From the NCBI GenBank assembly GCA_035634055.1, contig DASQDR010000104.1, forward strand, positions 1 to 35,910: a DNA stretch of 35,910 bases. The letters run 5' to 3'. Below, piece by piece: positions 7,590-15,100 of this stretch (within the stretch, counting starts at the first letter, position 1; each line of letters begins with the position of its first letter). A program made the translations under genes and the position numbers. The DNA is from JAICTV01 sp035634055. Its GTDB lineage: Bacteria; Planctomycetota; Phycisphaerae; Tepidisphaerales; Tepidisphaeraceae. The notes beneath the pieces are model-generated. The model made no database searches and was not told where the DNA came from. It saw nothing but the letters and a program-made list of their open reading frames with translations.

Positions 7590-9389
7590 TCAGGTGGGGC
7601 GCGGGAACTGGGTGCGGAACTGTTGGCGGATGCGGAGGGTTTCATGGCGGGTGGTTTCCTCGTCGGCGCCCTGGTCGAACAGGACCAGGCGTGACAATGC
7701 GACGGCGGCCTCGGCCTCCTCGTAGGCGACCGCATCCGCGCCCGCCTGCTCCAGGTCGTCCCGCTCGCTCAGGTGGCGGGCGCGCACGTAGACCTTCATG
7801 TCCGGGTTGATCAGCTTGGCCGCGACGATGACCGGGTTGCGGTTGGTCGAGTGCGGCAGCGTCACCACCAGGTGCGACGCGCGGGCGAGCGCCTGGTGCA
7901 TCACCTCGATGTTGTAGGCGTCGCCGTAGATCGCCGCCCGCCCGTCGGCGGTGAGCCGCTGGATGGTGTCCATGTTCAGGTCGACCACGACCGTCTCCAG
8001 CGCCTGCTTGCGGAGGATCGAGTCGACCGCCTGCCCGACCGGCCCGTAGCCGACGATGACCGCCAGCGGCGCGCGCGAGCGCTCCAGCAGCTCGCCCGCC
8101 CGCTCGTTCGCCTGCGCGCCCCAGTGCCCGGCGCGGCGGTTCATCAGCCGCCACAGGGCCGGCCGGCGCTTCAGCGCCGCCTCGATCGGCCCGACGGCGC
8201 GGAACAGGATCGGGTTCAACGTGATCGACACCAGCGCGCACGCCACCAGCACGTTGTGCCCCGATTCCCCCAGCAGGTTGACCGAGGGCGCCCGCGCGGC
8301 CTCCGACAGGATGAAGGAGAACTCGCCGATCTGCGCCAGCCCCAGCGCCACCACCAGCGCGGTGTGGGCGGGGTACCCGATGACGGCGACGATCACCAGC
8401 GCCGCCAGCGGCTTGCCGATCAGCACGATCGCCAGCCCCGCCAGCAGCAGCCCCGGCTCGCGGGTGACGAAGCCGGGGTCGAACAGCATCCCGACGGAGG
8501 TGAAGAACAGCACGGCGAACGCGTCGCGCAGCGGCAGCGCGTCCGCCGCCGCCTGGTTGGAGACCGGCGACTGCCCCACCACCATCCCGGCCAGGAACGC
8601 CCCCAGCGCCATCGAAGCGCCGAACGCGTAGTACGCCCCGGCCGCAATCGCGACGGCCATCACCAGCACCGTGAGCGTGAACAGCTCGCGCGAGCGGAGC
8701 CGGGCGACGCGCACCATGATCCACGGGATCACCTTCGACCCGCCCCACAGCAGGATCGCCACCAGGGCCGACAACTTCAGCAGCGCGACGAGCAGCGCCC
8801 AGGCGATGGCGCGCACCCCGCCGCCGCCGCTGCCGCCATCGCCGCCGTCAACCCCGCCAGCGCCGGCCGCGCCGGAGCCGAGCACCGGGATCAGCACCAG
8901 CACGATCACGGTGAGGATGTCCTCGACGATCAGCCACCCGACGGCGACGTGGCCGGCCTGGGTGTCGAGCTGGCGGTGGTCGGTCAGCACGCGGATCAGC
9001 ACGACCGTGCTGGCGACGGCCATCGCCATGCCGAGCACGAGCCCCTCGCGGACCTGCCAGCCGAAGCCGACCGCGACGGCCGCGCCCAGCAGCGTAGCGA
9101 CCAGGCTCTGACCGAGCGCCCCCGGGACGGCGACGTTCCGCACCGCCAGCAGATCCTTCAGGTGGAAGTGCAGCCCGACGCCGAACATCAGCAGGATGAC
9201 GCCGATCTCCGCAAGCTGCCCGGCGAGGTGCGCGTCGCCGACGAACCCGGGCGTGTGCGGCCCGATCACGATCCCCGCCAGCAGGTAACCCACGATGGGC
9301 GACAGCCGCAGCCACTGCGTGAGCAGCCCCAGCACCCACGCCGCCGTGAAGGCGGCGGCAATGGTCGTGACCAGAGGGAGATCGTGCAT
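7590..9389 (-). CDS. ybaL: Monovalent cation:proton antiporter, CPA2 (YbaL/KefB type) with TrkA-N domain
   Basis: A 599-residue membrane protein that would exchange K+ or Na+ for protons. The first 400 or so residues form about twelve transmembrane helices of the Na+/H+ exchanger fold, including SPIVGYLLAGIVIGPHTPGF, GVILLMFGVGLHFHLKDLLA and the ion-path motif VGWLIVEDIL. The C-terminal third carries a Rossmann RCK/TrkA-N domain (VIVGYGPVGQAVD, then YGDAYNIEVMHQAL), which binds nucleotides and gates the transporter. The order of motifs follows E. coli YbaL closely. I chose the ATG at 9389 (MHDLPLVTTI) because it aligns with the YbaL start and has GAGG eight bases upstream; an ATG six bases earlier is too close to that site. 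Transcription diverges from ade. Confidence 0.9.
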   Translation of the reverse strand: MHDLPLVTTIAAAFTAAWVLGLLTQWLRLSPIVGYLLAGIVIGPHTPGFVGDAHLAGQLAEIGVILLMFGVGLHFHLKDLLAVRNVAVPGALGQSLVATLLGAAVAVGFGWQVREGLVLGMAMAVASTVVLIRVLTDHRQLDTQAGHVAVGWLIVEDILTVIVLVLIPVLGSGAAGAGGVDGGDGGSGGGGVRAIAWALLVALLKLSALVAILLWGGSKVIPWIMVRVARLRSRELFTLTVLVMAVAIAAGAYYAFGASMALGAFLAGMVVGQSPVSNQAAADALPLRDAFAVLFFTSVGMLFDPGFVTREPGLLLAGLAIVLIGKPLAALVIVAVIGYPAHTALVVALGLAQIGEFSFILSEAARAPSVNLLGESGHNVLVACALVSITLNPILFRAVGPIEAALKRRPALWRLMNRRAGHWGAQANERAGELLERSRAPLAVIVGYGPVGQAVDSILRKQALETVVVDLNMDTIQRLTADGRAAIYGDAYNIEVMHQALARASHLVVTLPHSTNRNPVIVAAKLINPDMKVYVRARHLSERDDLEQAGADAVAYEEAEAAVALSRLVLFDQGADEETTRHETLRIRQQFRTQFPRPT

Positions 9390-9529
9390 TGGCATCACCT
9401 CGCGCGCGCCCGAGTGCCCCTCCCGACGGCGTGTACAGCGCGCCCGAGAGTGCCGCAAGGGCCGGAAGACTTTTGAACCGCTCGTCGGGGGGCACGAACG
9501 GGCGTCGGGTTCCCGCCCCGCCGCGGCGT

Positions 9530-9538
9530 TGATACGAT
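9530..9538 (+). promoter_or_regulatory. Extended -10 element before ade
   Basis: TGATACGAT is an extended -10 (TGn plus TACGAT) ending nine bases before the ATG of ade. The -35 region 17 bases further upstream (TTCCCG) is weak. Transcription would begin only a few bases before the start codon, and no ribosome site is present, so the ade mRNA could be nearly leaderless. Confidence 0.35.
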
Positions 9539-9547
9539 TCGCGGCCG

Positions 9548-11254
9548 ATGCTCCCCTCCCCGCTTTCGTCCCAACTCCTCGCCGCCGCGCGGGGCGACAT
9601 CCCGGCCGACCTCGTGCTCCGCGACGGGCGGGTCGTCAACGTCTTCTCCGGCGAGATCGAGCGGGCGGACATCGCGATCCTTGGCGACCGCATCGCCGGC
9701 GTCGGCCCCGGCTATCGCGGCAGCGAAGAGATCGACCTGGCGGGCGCATATGTCGGGCCCGGGCTGATCGACGCGCACGTGCACGTTGAGAGCAGCCTGT
9801 GCCTGCCGGCGCAGTTTGCCGCCGCCGTCGTGCCGCGCGGGGTGACGACGGTGGTGGCCGACCCGCACGAGATCGCCAACGTCGCCGGCGCGGCGGGCGT
9901 CCGCTTCATGGCCGACGCGGCGCGCGGGTTGCCCCTCCGCGTCATCCTCATGGCGCCGAGTTGCGTCCCCGCGACCGACATGGCGACCGCGGGGGCGAAG
10001 CTGACGGCGGGCGACCTGCAACAACTGCTGAGCGACGGCGTCGTTCACGGCCTGGCGGAGGTGATGAACTATCCCGGCGTGATCGCCGGCGACGCCGACG
10101 TCGCCGCCAAGACCGCCGCGTTCCGCGGCCGGCCCATCGACGGGCACGCGCCCGCGCAGGTAGGCCGCGCGCTCAACGCCTACGTCGCCGCGGGCGTTGG
10201 CTCCGACCACGAGTGCGTGACGGTCGAGGAGGCGAGGGAGAAGCTGTCGCGCGGGCTGTACGTCCTGATCCGCGAGGCGACCAACGCGCACAACCTCGAC
10301 GCCCTGCTGCCGCTGGTCACGCCCGCCAACGACCGCCGGATCTGCTTCTGCACCGACGACCGCCAGCCGGCCGACCTGCTGGAGCAGGGGAGCATCGACC
10401 ACATGGTCCGCCGGGCGATCGAGTTTGGGATCAATCCGGTCACCGCCTTCCGCATGGCGACGCTGAACAGCGCCGAGTGGTTTCAACTGCACGACCGCGG
10501 CGCGATCGCGCCCGGGCGGCTGGCGGACCTGATGATCTTCGTCGATCTCGCCGCCCCGCGGGCGCGACAGGTTTACGTCGGTGGCAAGCCCGCGGCGGCG
10601 TTTCCGGACGATACGGCGATCCCCGATGCGCTCACGCGCAGCGTCAATCTTGACCTTGAGCGCATCGACCTGCGCGTGCCGGCGCGGTCCGGGCGGATGC
10701 GCGTCATCGCGCTGCGCCCCGACCAGTTGATCACCGACGCCGTCCTGGTCGATCCGACAATTTTCGAAGGTCACGCGATCGCCGATCCGTCGCGGGACCT
10801 TCTCAAGATGGCCGTCATCGGCCGGCACGCGGGCAACGCCAACCGGTGGGGCCTTGGTTTCGTCCGCGGCATCGGCCTGACGCGCGGCGCGATCGGTGGG
10901 ACCGTCGCGCACGACCACCACAACCTCGTGATCATCGGCTGCGACGACGACTCGATGCGCCGCGTCGCCGGTGCCATCCAACGCATGGGAGGCGGGCTGT
11001 GCGCCGCGGTGGGCGAGCAGGCCCGCGCGCTGCCGCTGCCGGTGGCGGGGCTGATGTCCGATCGCCCCGTGCGAGAGGTGCGCGCGATGTACGGCGAGCT
11101 GCTGGCGTTCGCCCGCGAACTCGGATCGCCGTTGCACGACCCCTTCATGGCCATGAGCTTTTTGGCGCTGGAGGTCATCCCGTCGTTAAAGTTAACCGAC
11201 CGCGGACTGGTGGACGTGGACGGCTTCCGCCTGGTGGATTTGTTTGTCGACTGA
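9548..11254 (+). CDS. ade: Adenine deaminase
   Basis: Hydrolyses adenine to hypoxanthine and ammonia, feeding xanthine dehydrogenase. The 568-residue length is typical of the bacterial AdeC amidohydrolase family. Metal-site motifs are present: DAHVHVESS (H77, H79, E81), ADPHEIANV (105-112), EVMNYPGVI, DGHAPAQVG, SDHECVTVEEA and CTDDRQPADL. The C-terminal domain carries GRHAGNANRWGLGFV and GGTVAHDHHNLVIIG, characteristic of the family. It is the first gene of the purine island and is followed after 89 bases by allE, which has its own promoter. No signal peptide is present, so the enzyme is cytoplasmic. It is an intact, confidently assigned enzyme. Confidence 0.95.
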   Translation: MLPSPLSSQLLAAARGDIPADLVLRDGRVVNVFSGEIERADIAILGDRIAGVGPGYRGSEEIDLAGAYVGPGLIDAHVHVESSLCLPAQFAAAVVPRGVTTVVADPHEIANVAGAAGVRFMADAARGLPLRVILMAPSCVPATDMATAGAKLTAGDLQQLLSDGVVHGLAEVMNYPGVIAGDADVAAKTAAFRGRPIDGHAPAQVGRALNAYVAAGVGSDHECVTVEEAREKLSRGLYVLIREATNAHNLDALLPLVTPANDRRICFCTDDRQPADLLEQGSIDHMVRRAIEFGINPVTAFRMATLNSAEWFQLHDRGAIAPGRLADLMIFVDLAAPRARQVYVGGKPAAAFPDDTAIPDALTRSVNLDLERIDLRVPARSGRMRVIALRPDQLITDAVLVDPTIFEGHAIADPSRDLLKMAVIGRHAGNANRWGLGFVRGIGLTRGAIGGTVAHDHHNLVIIGCDDDSMRRVAGAIQRMGGGLCAAVGEQARALPLPVAGLMSDRPVREVRAMYGELLAFARELGSPLHDPFMAMSFLALEVIPSLKLTDRGLVDVDGFRLVDLFVD

Positions 11255-11272
11255 CGCGCCGCCCGATATAAC
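11244..11272 (+). promoter_or_regulatory. sigma70-type promoter upstream of allE
   Basis: TTGTCG (11244-11249) and TATAAC (11267-11272) are separated by exactly 17 bases. The -35 overlaps the last codons of ade. Transcription would start near 11279, leaving a leader of about 65 bases before allE. It suggests that the ureide genes can be expressed independently of ade. Confidence 0.5.
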
Positions 11273-11343
11273 TGGCCTCCCGGAATGGTAGTGGGCGTCC
11301 GGACATCTCCTCGCCGCCAGTTCACAGCAGGAACCCAACGCTG

Positions 11344-12087
11344 ATGCGACCGCCGAACCAATTGGTCTACAGCCGCGCGCGCGTGCGCCAGCGGTACGCG
11401 ATGCTGCCGCTGGAGGGGTTCCCCACGTCGCGGCTGCCGAGCTTCCCGGACGCCGAGGCACGCGTGCTGGCGGCGCCGGCGCTGGGGGCGGGTTTCGTGC
11501 AATACCTGATCGACCTTCCGGCCGGGAAGCAGGGCGCGTTCCAGGGAGACGACCGCCTGGAGACGTTCTACTACGCGCTGAGCGGCGACGGTGAGGTGCG
11601 CGGGCACGGCGCGGTCCGCGAGGGCGGCTTTGGCCTGCTCCCGCCGGGCGCCTCGCTCGGCATCCGCGCGGGCGCGAAGCTGCGGCTGATCGTGCTCCGC
11701 AAGGCGTACGAGCGCGCCCCCGGCATCGAGATGTTCCAGCCGCTGCACGGCAGCGCGTCGACCGTGAAGGCGGAAGTGTGGGCGGACAACCCGCACTCGC
11801 GCTTGCAAACGCTGATCCCCGACGACCTCCGGTACGACCTGGCGATGAACATCTTCACCTTCGACCCCGGCCACGGCCTGCCGTACGTCGAAACGCACGT
11901 GATGGAGCACGGCCTGCTCGTGCTCCAGGGCAAGGGGATGTACTACCTCGACGGCGAGTGGATGGAAGTCGAGAGCGATGACTTCATCTGGATGGGCCCG
12001 TACTGCCCGCAGTCGTTCTACGCGACAGGGCCGACGCCGGCGCGCTACCTGTATTACAAGAACGTGAACCGGGAAATCGCAGTGTGA
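11344..12087 (+). CDS. allE: (S)-ureidoglycine aminohydrolase
   Basis: A bicupin enzyme that releases ammonia from (S)-ureidoglycine, the unstable product of allantoate amidohydrolase, to give (S)-ureidoglycolate. At 247 residues it has the family's two cupin halves. The C-terminal cupin holds the Mn ligand set E183, H185, H189 (ETHVMEHG) and Q223 (YCPQSF), the arrangement known for plant and bacterial UGlyAH. The ending YLYYKNVNREI is also characteristic. A weak AGGA precedes the ATG. It is followed by an inverted repeat and then the KARI-like gene. The substrate assignment agrees with allC in the same cluster. Confidence 0.92.
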   Translation: MRPPNQLVYSRARVRQRYAMLPLEGFPTSRLPSFPDAEARVLAAPALGAGFVQYLIDLPAGKQGAFQGDDRLETFYYALSGDGEVRGHGAVREGGFGLLPPGASLGIRAGAKLRLIVLRKAYERAPGIEMFQPLHGSASTVKAEVWADNPHSRLQTLIPDDLRYDLAMNIFTFDPGHGLPYVETHVMEHGLLVLQGKGMYYLDGEWMEVESDDFIWMGPYCPQSFYATGPTPARYLYYKNVNREIAV

Positions 12088-12095
12088 GAAACGAT

Positions 12096-12183
12096 GAGCC
12101 GCCAACGACGCCGAGGACGCCAAGGGAGCAGAGGGAAGTAGTTCCTGATTCTTCCCTGGCGTCCTCGGCGTCCTTGGCGGTTC
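12096..12183. repeat. Imperfect inverted repeat, GACGCCRAG family
   Basis: The left arm (12096-12127) contains CCGCCAACGACGCCGAGGAC and the right arm (12153-12183) contains GTCCTCGGCGTCCTTGGCGG; over about 31 bases only a few positions fail to pair. The arms consist of 9-base near-repeats (CGCCAAGGA type), and the loop is about 25 bases. It lies between allE and the KARI-like gene, both on the plus strand. Its fold could end or weaken transcription from allE. Confidence 0.85.
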
Positions 12184-12205
12184 AACGATCTGTTTGGAGC
12201 ATCGG

Positions 12206-13192
12206 ATGCACGAGAAAATCTACCGCGACGCCGACGTTGACGCTTCGATCCTCAAGAACAAGACGATCGCCGTCATCGGCTACGGCATCCAGGGGAAGGC
12301 GCAGGCGGCGAACACGCGCGACAGCGGGTTCAAGGTGATCATCGGGTCGCGCGGGGCGGACGAGGGGTCGAAGTCGCGCGAGCAGGCGAAGGCGGACGGG
12401 TTCGACAGTTACTCCATCGCCGATGCCGTGAAGAAGGCGGACGTGCTGCTGATCGAGCTGGCCGACCCGGTGCAGCCGCCGATTTACAAGAAGGAGATCG
12501 CCCCGCACCTGCGCGCCGGGCAGACGCTGGTCTTCTGCCACGGGTTCAGCGTGCTGTACGGGCAGATCACGCCGCCGAAGGACGTCAACACCGTGCTGTT
12601 CGTCCCCAACGCCCCCGGCGCGTTTGTGCGCGAAAAGTACAAGAAGGGGGAAGGCGTTTACGGTTGCGTGGCCGTCGACCACGACGCCACCGGAGACGCC
12701 CGCGCGATCGCGTTCGCCGTCTCCAAGGCGGTCGGCTCCACGCGGGCGGGCGTGGTCGAGATGACCTTCCAGCACGAGACCGAGGGGGACAACTTCGAGG
12801 AGCAGGTCCTCTACGGCGGCGCCATCCAACTCATGCGGCTGACCTACCAGATCATGGTCGATAACGGCTACCCGCCGAGCTTCGCCTACGCCAAGGCGAT
12901 CCGCAGCCTGCGCAGCGTGATCGACGTGATGGACGAGGTGGGAATCGAGGAGTACATCTCCAACCGCAGCAGCCGCACCTGCGAGTTCGCCGTGCGCACG
13001 CGCGGCCCGCGCGTGGTGGACGAGGCGGAGATGCGCAAGATCTTCGCGGAGACCGAGCGCGGCGAGTTCGCCCGCGACTGGATGCAGGAGTTCGCCCTGG
13101 GCATGCCCACCCTGCACCGCATGCGCCGCACGGGGCAGGGCAGCCACATGGAACAGACCGGCCAAAAGTGGCGCGAGCAGTTCGGAAAGTGA
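12206..13192 (+). CDS. Ketol-acid reductoisomerase-like protein lacking key catalytic residues
   Basis: This 328-residue protein aligns end to end with class I ketol-acid reductoisomerase (IlvC): Rossmann motif VIGYGIQGKAQAANTRDSG (23-41), HG at 112-113, then the helical knotted domain and a matching C-terminus. In IlvC the segment APKGPGH holds an essential lysine; here it is VPNAPGA, with N135. The first metal pair is kept (D195 and E199 in GDNFEEQ). The second pair, in YFExLHE, is lost (YAKAIRS: K230, S234). S256, next to TCEF, is kept. The cofactor loop (GSRGADEGSKS) is about three residues longer than in typical short-loop enzymes. The start has GGAG seven bases upstream. Normal isomeroreductase activity is unlikely; an NAD(P)-dependent hydroxy-acid oxidoreductase in the ureide pathway is my inference. 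Inverted repeats flank the gene on both sides. Confidence 0.85.
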   Translation: MHEKIYRDADVDASILKNKTIAVIGYGIQGKAQAANTRDSGFKVIIGSRGADEGSKSREQAKADGFDSYSIADAVKKADVLLIELADPVQPPIYKKEIAPHLRAGQTLVFCHGFSVLYGQITPPKDVNTVLFVPNAPGAFVREKYKKGEGVYGCVAVDHDATGDARAIAFAVSKAVGSTRAGVVEMTFQHETEGDNFEEQVLYGGAIQLMRLTYQIMVDNGYPPSFAYAKAIRSLRSVIDVMDEVGIEEYISNRSSRTCEFAVRTRGPRVVDEAEMRKIFAETERGEFARDWMQEFALGMPTLHRMRRTGQGSHMEQTGQKWREQFGK

Positions 13193-13201
13193 GACAGAAT
13201 A

Positions 13202-13320
13202 TTTGGCCACGAATGACACGAATGGCACGAATAGAAAAGCGTCGCAGTTGAAGAACACTGACGCGCCATCCCCTCTCTTCATTCGTGTCCATTCGTGAAC
13301 ACTCGTGTCTATTCGTGTTC
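13202..13320. repeat. Imperfect inverted repeat, CACGAATG family (copy 2)
   Basis: The left arm (13202-13233) begins TTTGGCCACGAATGACACGA and has three units. The right arm (13279-13320) holds CATTCGTGTCCATTCGTG followed by two more units. The loop differs from copy 1 except for a CTCTC-type pyrimidine run immediately before the right arm, present in both copies. The element lies between the KARI-like gene and allC and forms most of the allC upstream region. Confidence 0.85.
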
Positions 13321-13333
13321 CGTATTTTGACCC

Positions 13334-14554
13334 ATGTCGATCAGCCCCGACCGAATCCGAGCCGACATCGAGGCGATTGCCCGCTGCACGGCCACGCCCG
13401 GCGCGGGCGCGGATCGGCCGACGTTTTCGCCGCAGTGGCGGCAGGCGGTGGATTACGTGGTCGGGCAGGCGCGGGCGGCCGGCTGCAAGGTGCGCACCGA
13501 CGCCGCCGGCAACTGGCACGTCCGCCCCGAAGCGCTGCCGTGGGACGCGCCCGCCTGGCTGAGCGGTTCACACCTGGATTCGGTCCCGCACGGCGGTGAT
13601 TTTGACGGCGTTGCCGGCGTGGTCATCCCGCTGGAAATCCTCCGCGCGACCGCCGCCGTCACCGTCCCGCTGGAGCTGATCATCTTCGCCGAGGAAGAAG
13701 GAACCACCTTCGGCCTGGGGATGCTCGGCAGCCGCGCTTGGACCGGCGATTTGTCTGCCAAGGAGCTGGCGCGCGTGCGCAACGCCGCCGGTGAAAGCTA
13801 CCTGGAGGCGGGCGCGGCGCACGGCGTGCGCGAATCGCTGCTCCTGGAAGACCGCCTCGACCCGCGCCGCTACCTCGGCCTGATCGAAGCGCACATCGAG
13901 CAGGGCCCGGGCATGTGGAACGCGGGCGTGGGCGTGGCCGTGGTCGGCGCCATCGCGGGGCGGCGGCAGTACCGGTGCAACATCACCGGCGTCGCCAACC
14001 ACGCCGGCTCGACCTCCATGCGCGACCGCCGCGACGCCCTCGTCGGCGCCGCCACGTGCATCCTTCAGTTCGAAGGGCTGGCTAACGGCATCGCGGGCGC
14101 GGCCGTCATCACCGTCGGGCGGATCCACGCGAGGCCCAACGCGATCAACGTCATCCCGGCCGAGGCGGAATTCACCATCGATTTCCGCGCTCCGCTGAAC
14201 GACGTGCTTGCCGAGGGTGACGAAAAGATTCGCCACCTGATCCGCCAAACGTGCGAGCGGCGCGGGCTGCAACACTCGATCGACATGAGCGAGTCCGCCC
14301 CGGCGGTCGGGATGGACCCGCGGCTGTGCGCGCGGCTGAACCGCGCGGCGGAGCGACTGGGCGTGGCCGCGCCCCAGGCCGTCAGCGGCGCGCTGCACGA
14401 CGCCGCGGTCATCGCGCCGCACCTGCCGACGGCGATGCTCTTCATCGCCAGCAGGGACGGCATCAGCCACAACCCGCGCGAGTTCAGCCGGATCGAGGAC
14501 ATCACCCTCGCCGCCCGCATCGTGCAGGCGGCCATCGCGGAGGACGCGCGATGA
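13334..14554 (+). CDS. allC: Allantoate amidohydrolase (M20 family)
   Basis: Converts allantoate to (S)-ureidoglycine, CO2 and ammonia. The 406-residue protein shows the two-metal M20 centre: H80 (GSHLDSV), D91 (GGDFDGVAG), the EEE at 120-122 (AEEEGTTF), H187 (EAHIEQGP) and H379 (ISHNPREF). The dimerisation domain (about 210-325) contains GVANHAGSTSMRDRRDA and HARPNAINVIPAE, as in allantoate amidohydrolases and N-carbamoyl amidases. The partner genes allB and allE decide for allantoate. The ATG is preceded by repeat sequence with no clear ribosome site. The stop codon overlaps the start of uraD (ATGA), so the two are translationally coupled. It opens the tight operon running to guaD. Confidence 0.93.
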   Translation: MSISPDRIRADIEAIARCTATPGAGADRPTFSPQWRQAVDYVVGQARAAGCKVRTDAAGNWHVRPEALPWDAPAWLSGSHLDSVPHGGDFDGVAGVVIPLEILRATAAVTVPLELIIFAEEEGTTFGLGMLGSRAWTGDLSAKELARVRNAAGESYLEAGAAHGVRESLLLEDRLDPRRYLGLIEAHIEQGPGMWNAGVGVAVVGAIAGRRQYRCNITGVANHAGSTSMRDRRDALVGAATCILQFEGLANGIAGAAVITVGRIHARPNAINVIPAEAEFTIDFRAPLNDVLAEGDEKIRHLIRQTCERRGLQHSIDMSESAPAVGMDPRLCARLNRAAERLGVAAPQAVSGALHDAAVIAPHLPTAMLFIASRDGISHNPREFSRIEDITLAARIVQAAIAEDAR

Positions 14555-15096
14555 CGCCGCCGCCGCACAAGACGCGGATCAAGGACCTGAACCGGATGAC
14601 CGCTGGCGAGTTCGTGCGCACCGTCGGGCACGTGTTCGAGAACTCGCCGTGGGTCGCGGAGCGCGCGTTCGAGGCGCACCCGTTCGAGGGGATCACCGAT
14701 CTGCACGAGAAGATGGTCGCCGCCGTCACGTCCGCGAGCGAAGCAGAGCAGCTTGCGCTCATCCGCGCGCACCCCGACCTGGTCGGCCGGATGGCGGCGC
14801 AGGCGGCGCAGCCCGCGCAGCACCTGACGCCCGAATCGCGCCGCGAGCAGGCCGCCGCGGGCTTGGACCGGTTGTCGGCCGACGAGGTCGAGGCGTTCCG
14901 CACCTACAACGCCGCTTACCACCGGCAGTTCAGCTTCCCGTTCGTCATCTGCGCGCGCGAGAACAAGAAGGACGCGATCCTCGCCGCCTTCCCGCAGCGG
15001 CTGCGCAACTCGCGCGAGCAGGAGATGGCCGCGGCGCTGGCGGAGATCGCCAAAATTGCCCGCCTGCGCCTGCTGGACATCATCGAGGAGCACTGA
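14551..15096 (+). CDS. uraD: OHCU decarboxylase
   Basis: Decarboxylates 2-oxo-4-hydroxy-4-carboxy-5-ureidoimidazoline to (S)-allantoin, the third step of urate breakdown. The all-helical 181-residue protein carries the active-site HPDL (74-77), an RREQAAAGLDRLS segment and FPFVI (129-133), all typical of the family. The start is the ATG that overlaps the allC stop codon; the long open frame upstream in this phase is only the shadow of allC. The urate oxidase gene follows four bases later. Length and motifs are normal. Confidence 0.93.
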   Translation: MTPPPHKTRIKDLNRMTAGEFVRTVGHVFENSPWVAERAFEAHPFEGITDLHEKMVAAVTSASEAEQLALIRAHPDLVGRMAAQAAQPAQHLTPESRREQAAAGLDRLSADEVEAFRTYNAAYHRQFSFPFVICARENKKDAILAAFPQRLRNSREQEMAAALAEIAKIARLRLLDIIEEH

Positions 15097-15100
15097 AGAC

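Noticed and set aside
9389..9404. sigma54-like sequence (TGGCATC...) between the antiporter and ade
   Set aside because: The distance between the GG and GC pairs is one base short of the required spacing.
9430..9458. TTGCGG-N17-TACACG on the minus strand as antiporter promoter
   Set aside because: Spacing is right but each box matches only three of six bases, too weak to list as a feature.
12206..13192. Simple annotation as biosynthetic ilvC
   Set aside because: Fold and length fit, but the catalytic lysine and the YFExLHE glutamates are replaced, and no other branched-chain amino acid gene is nearby.
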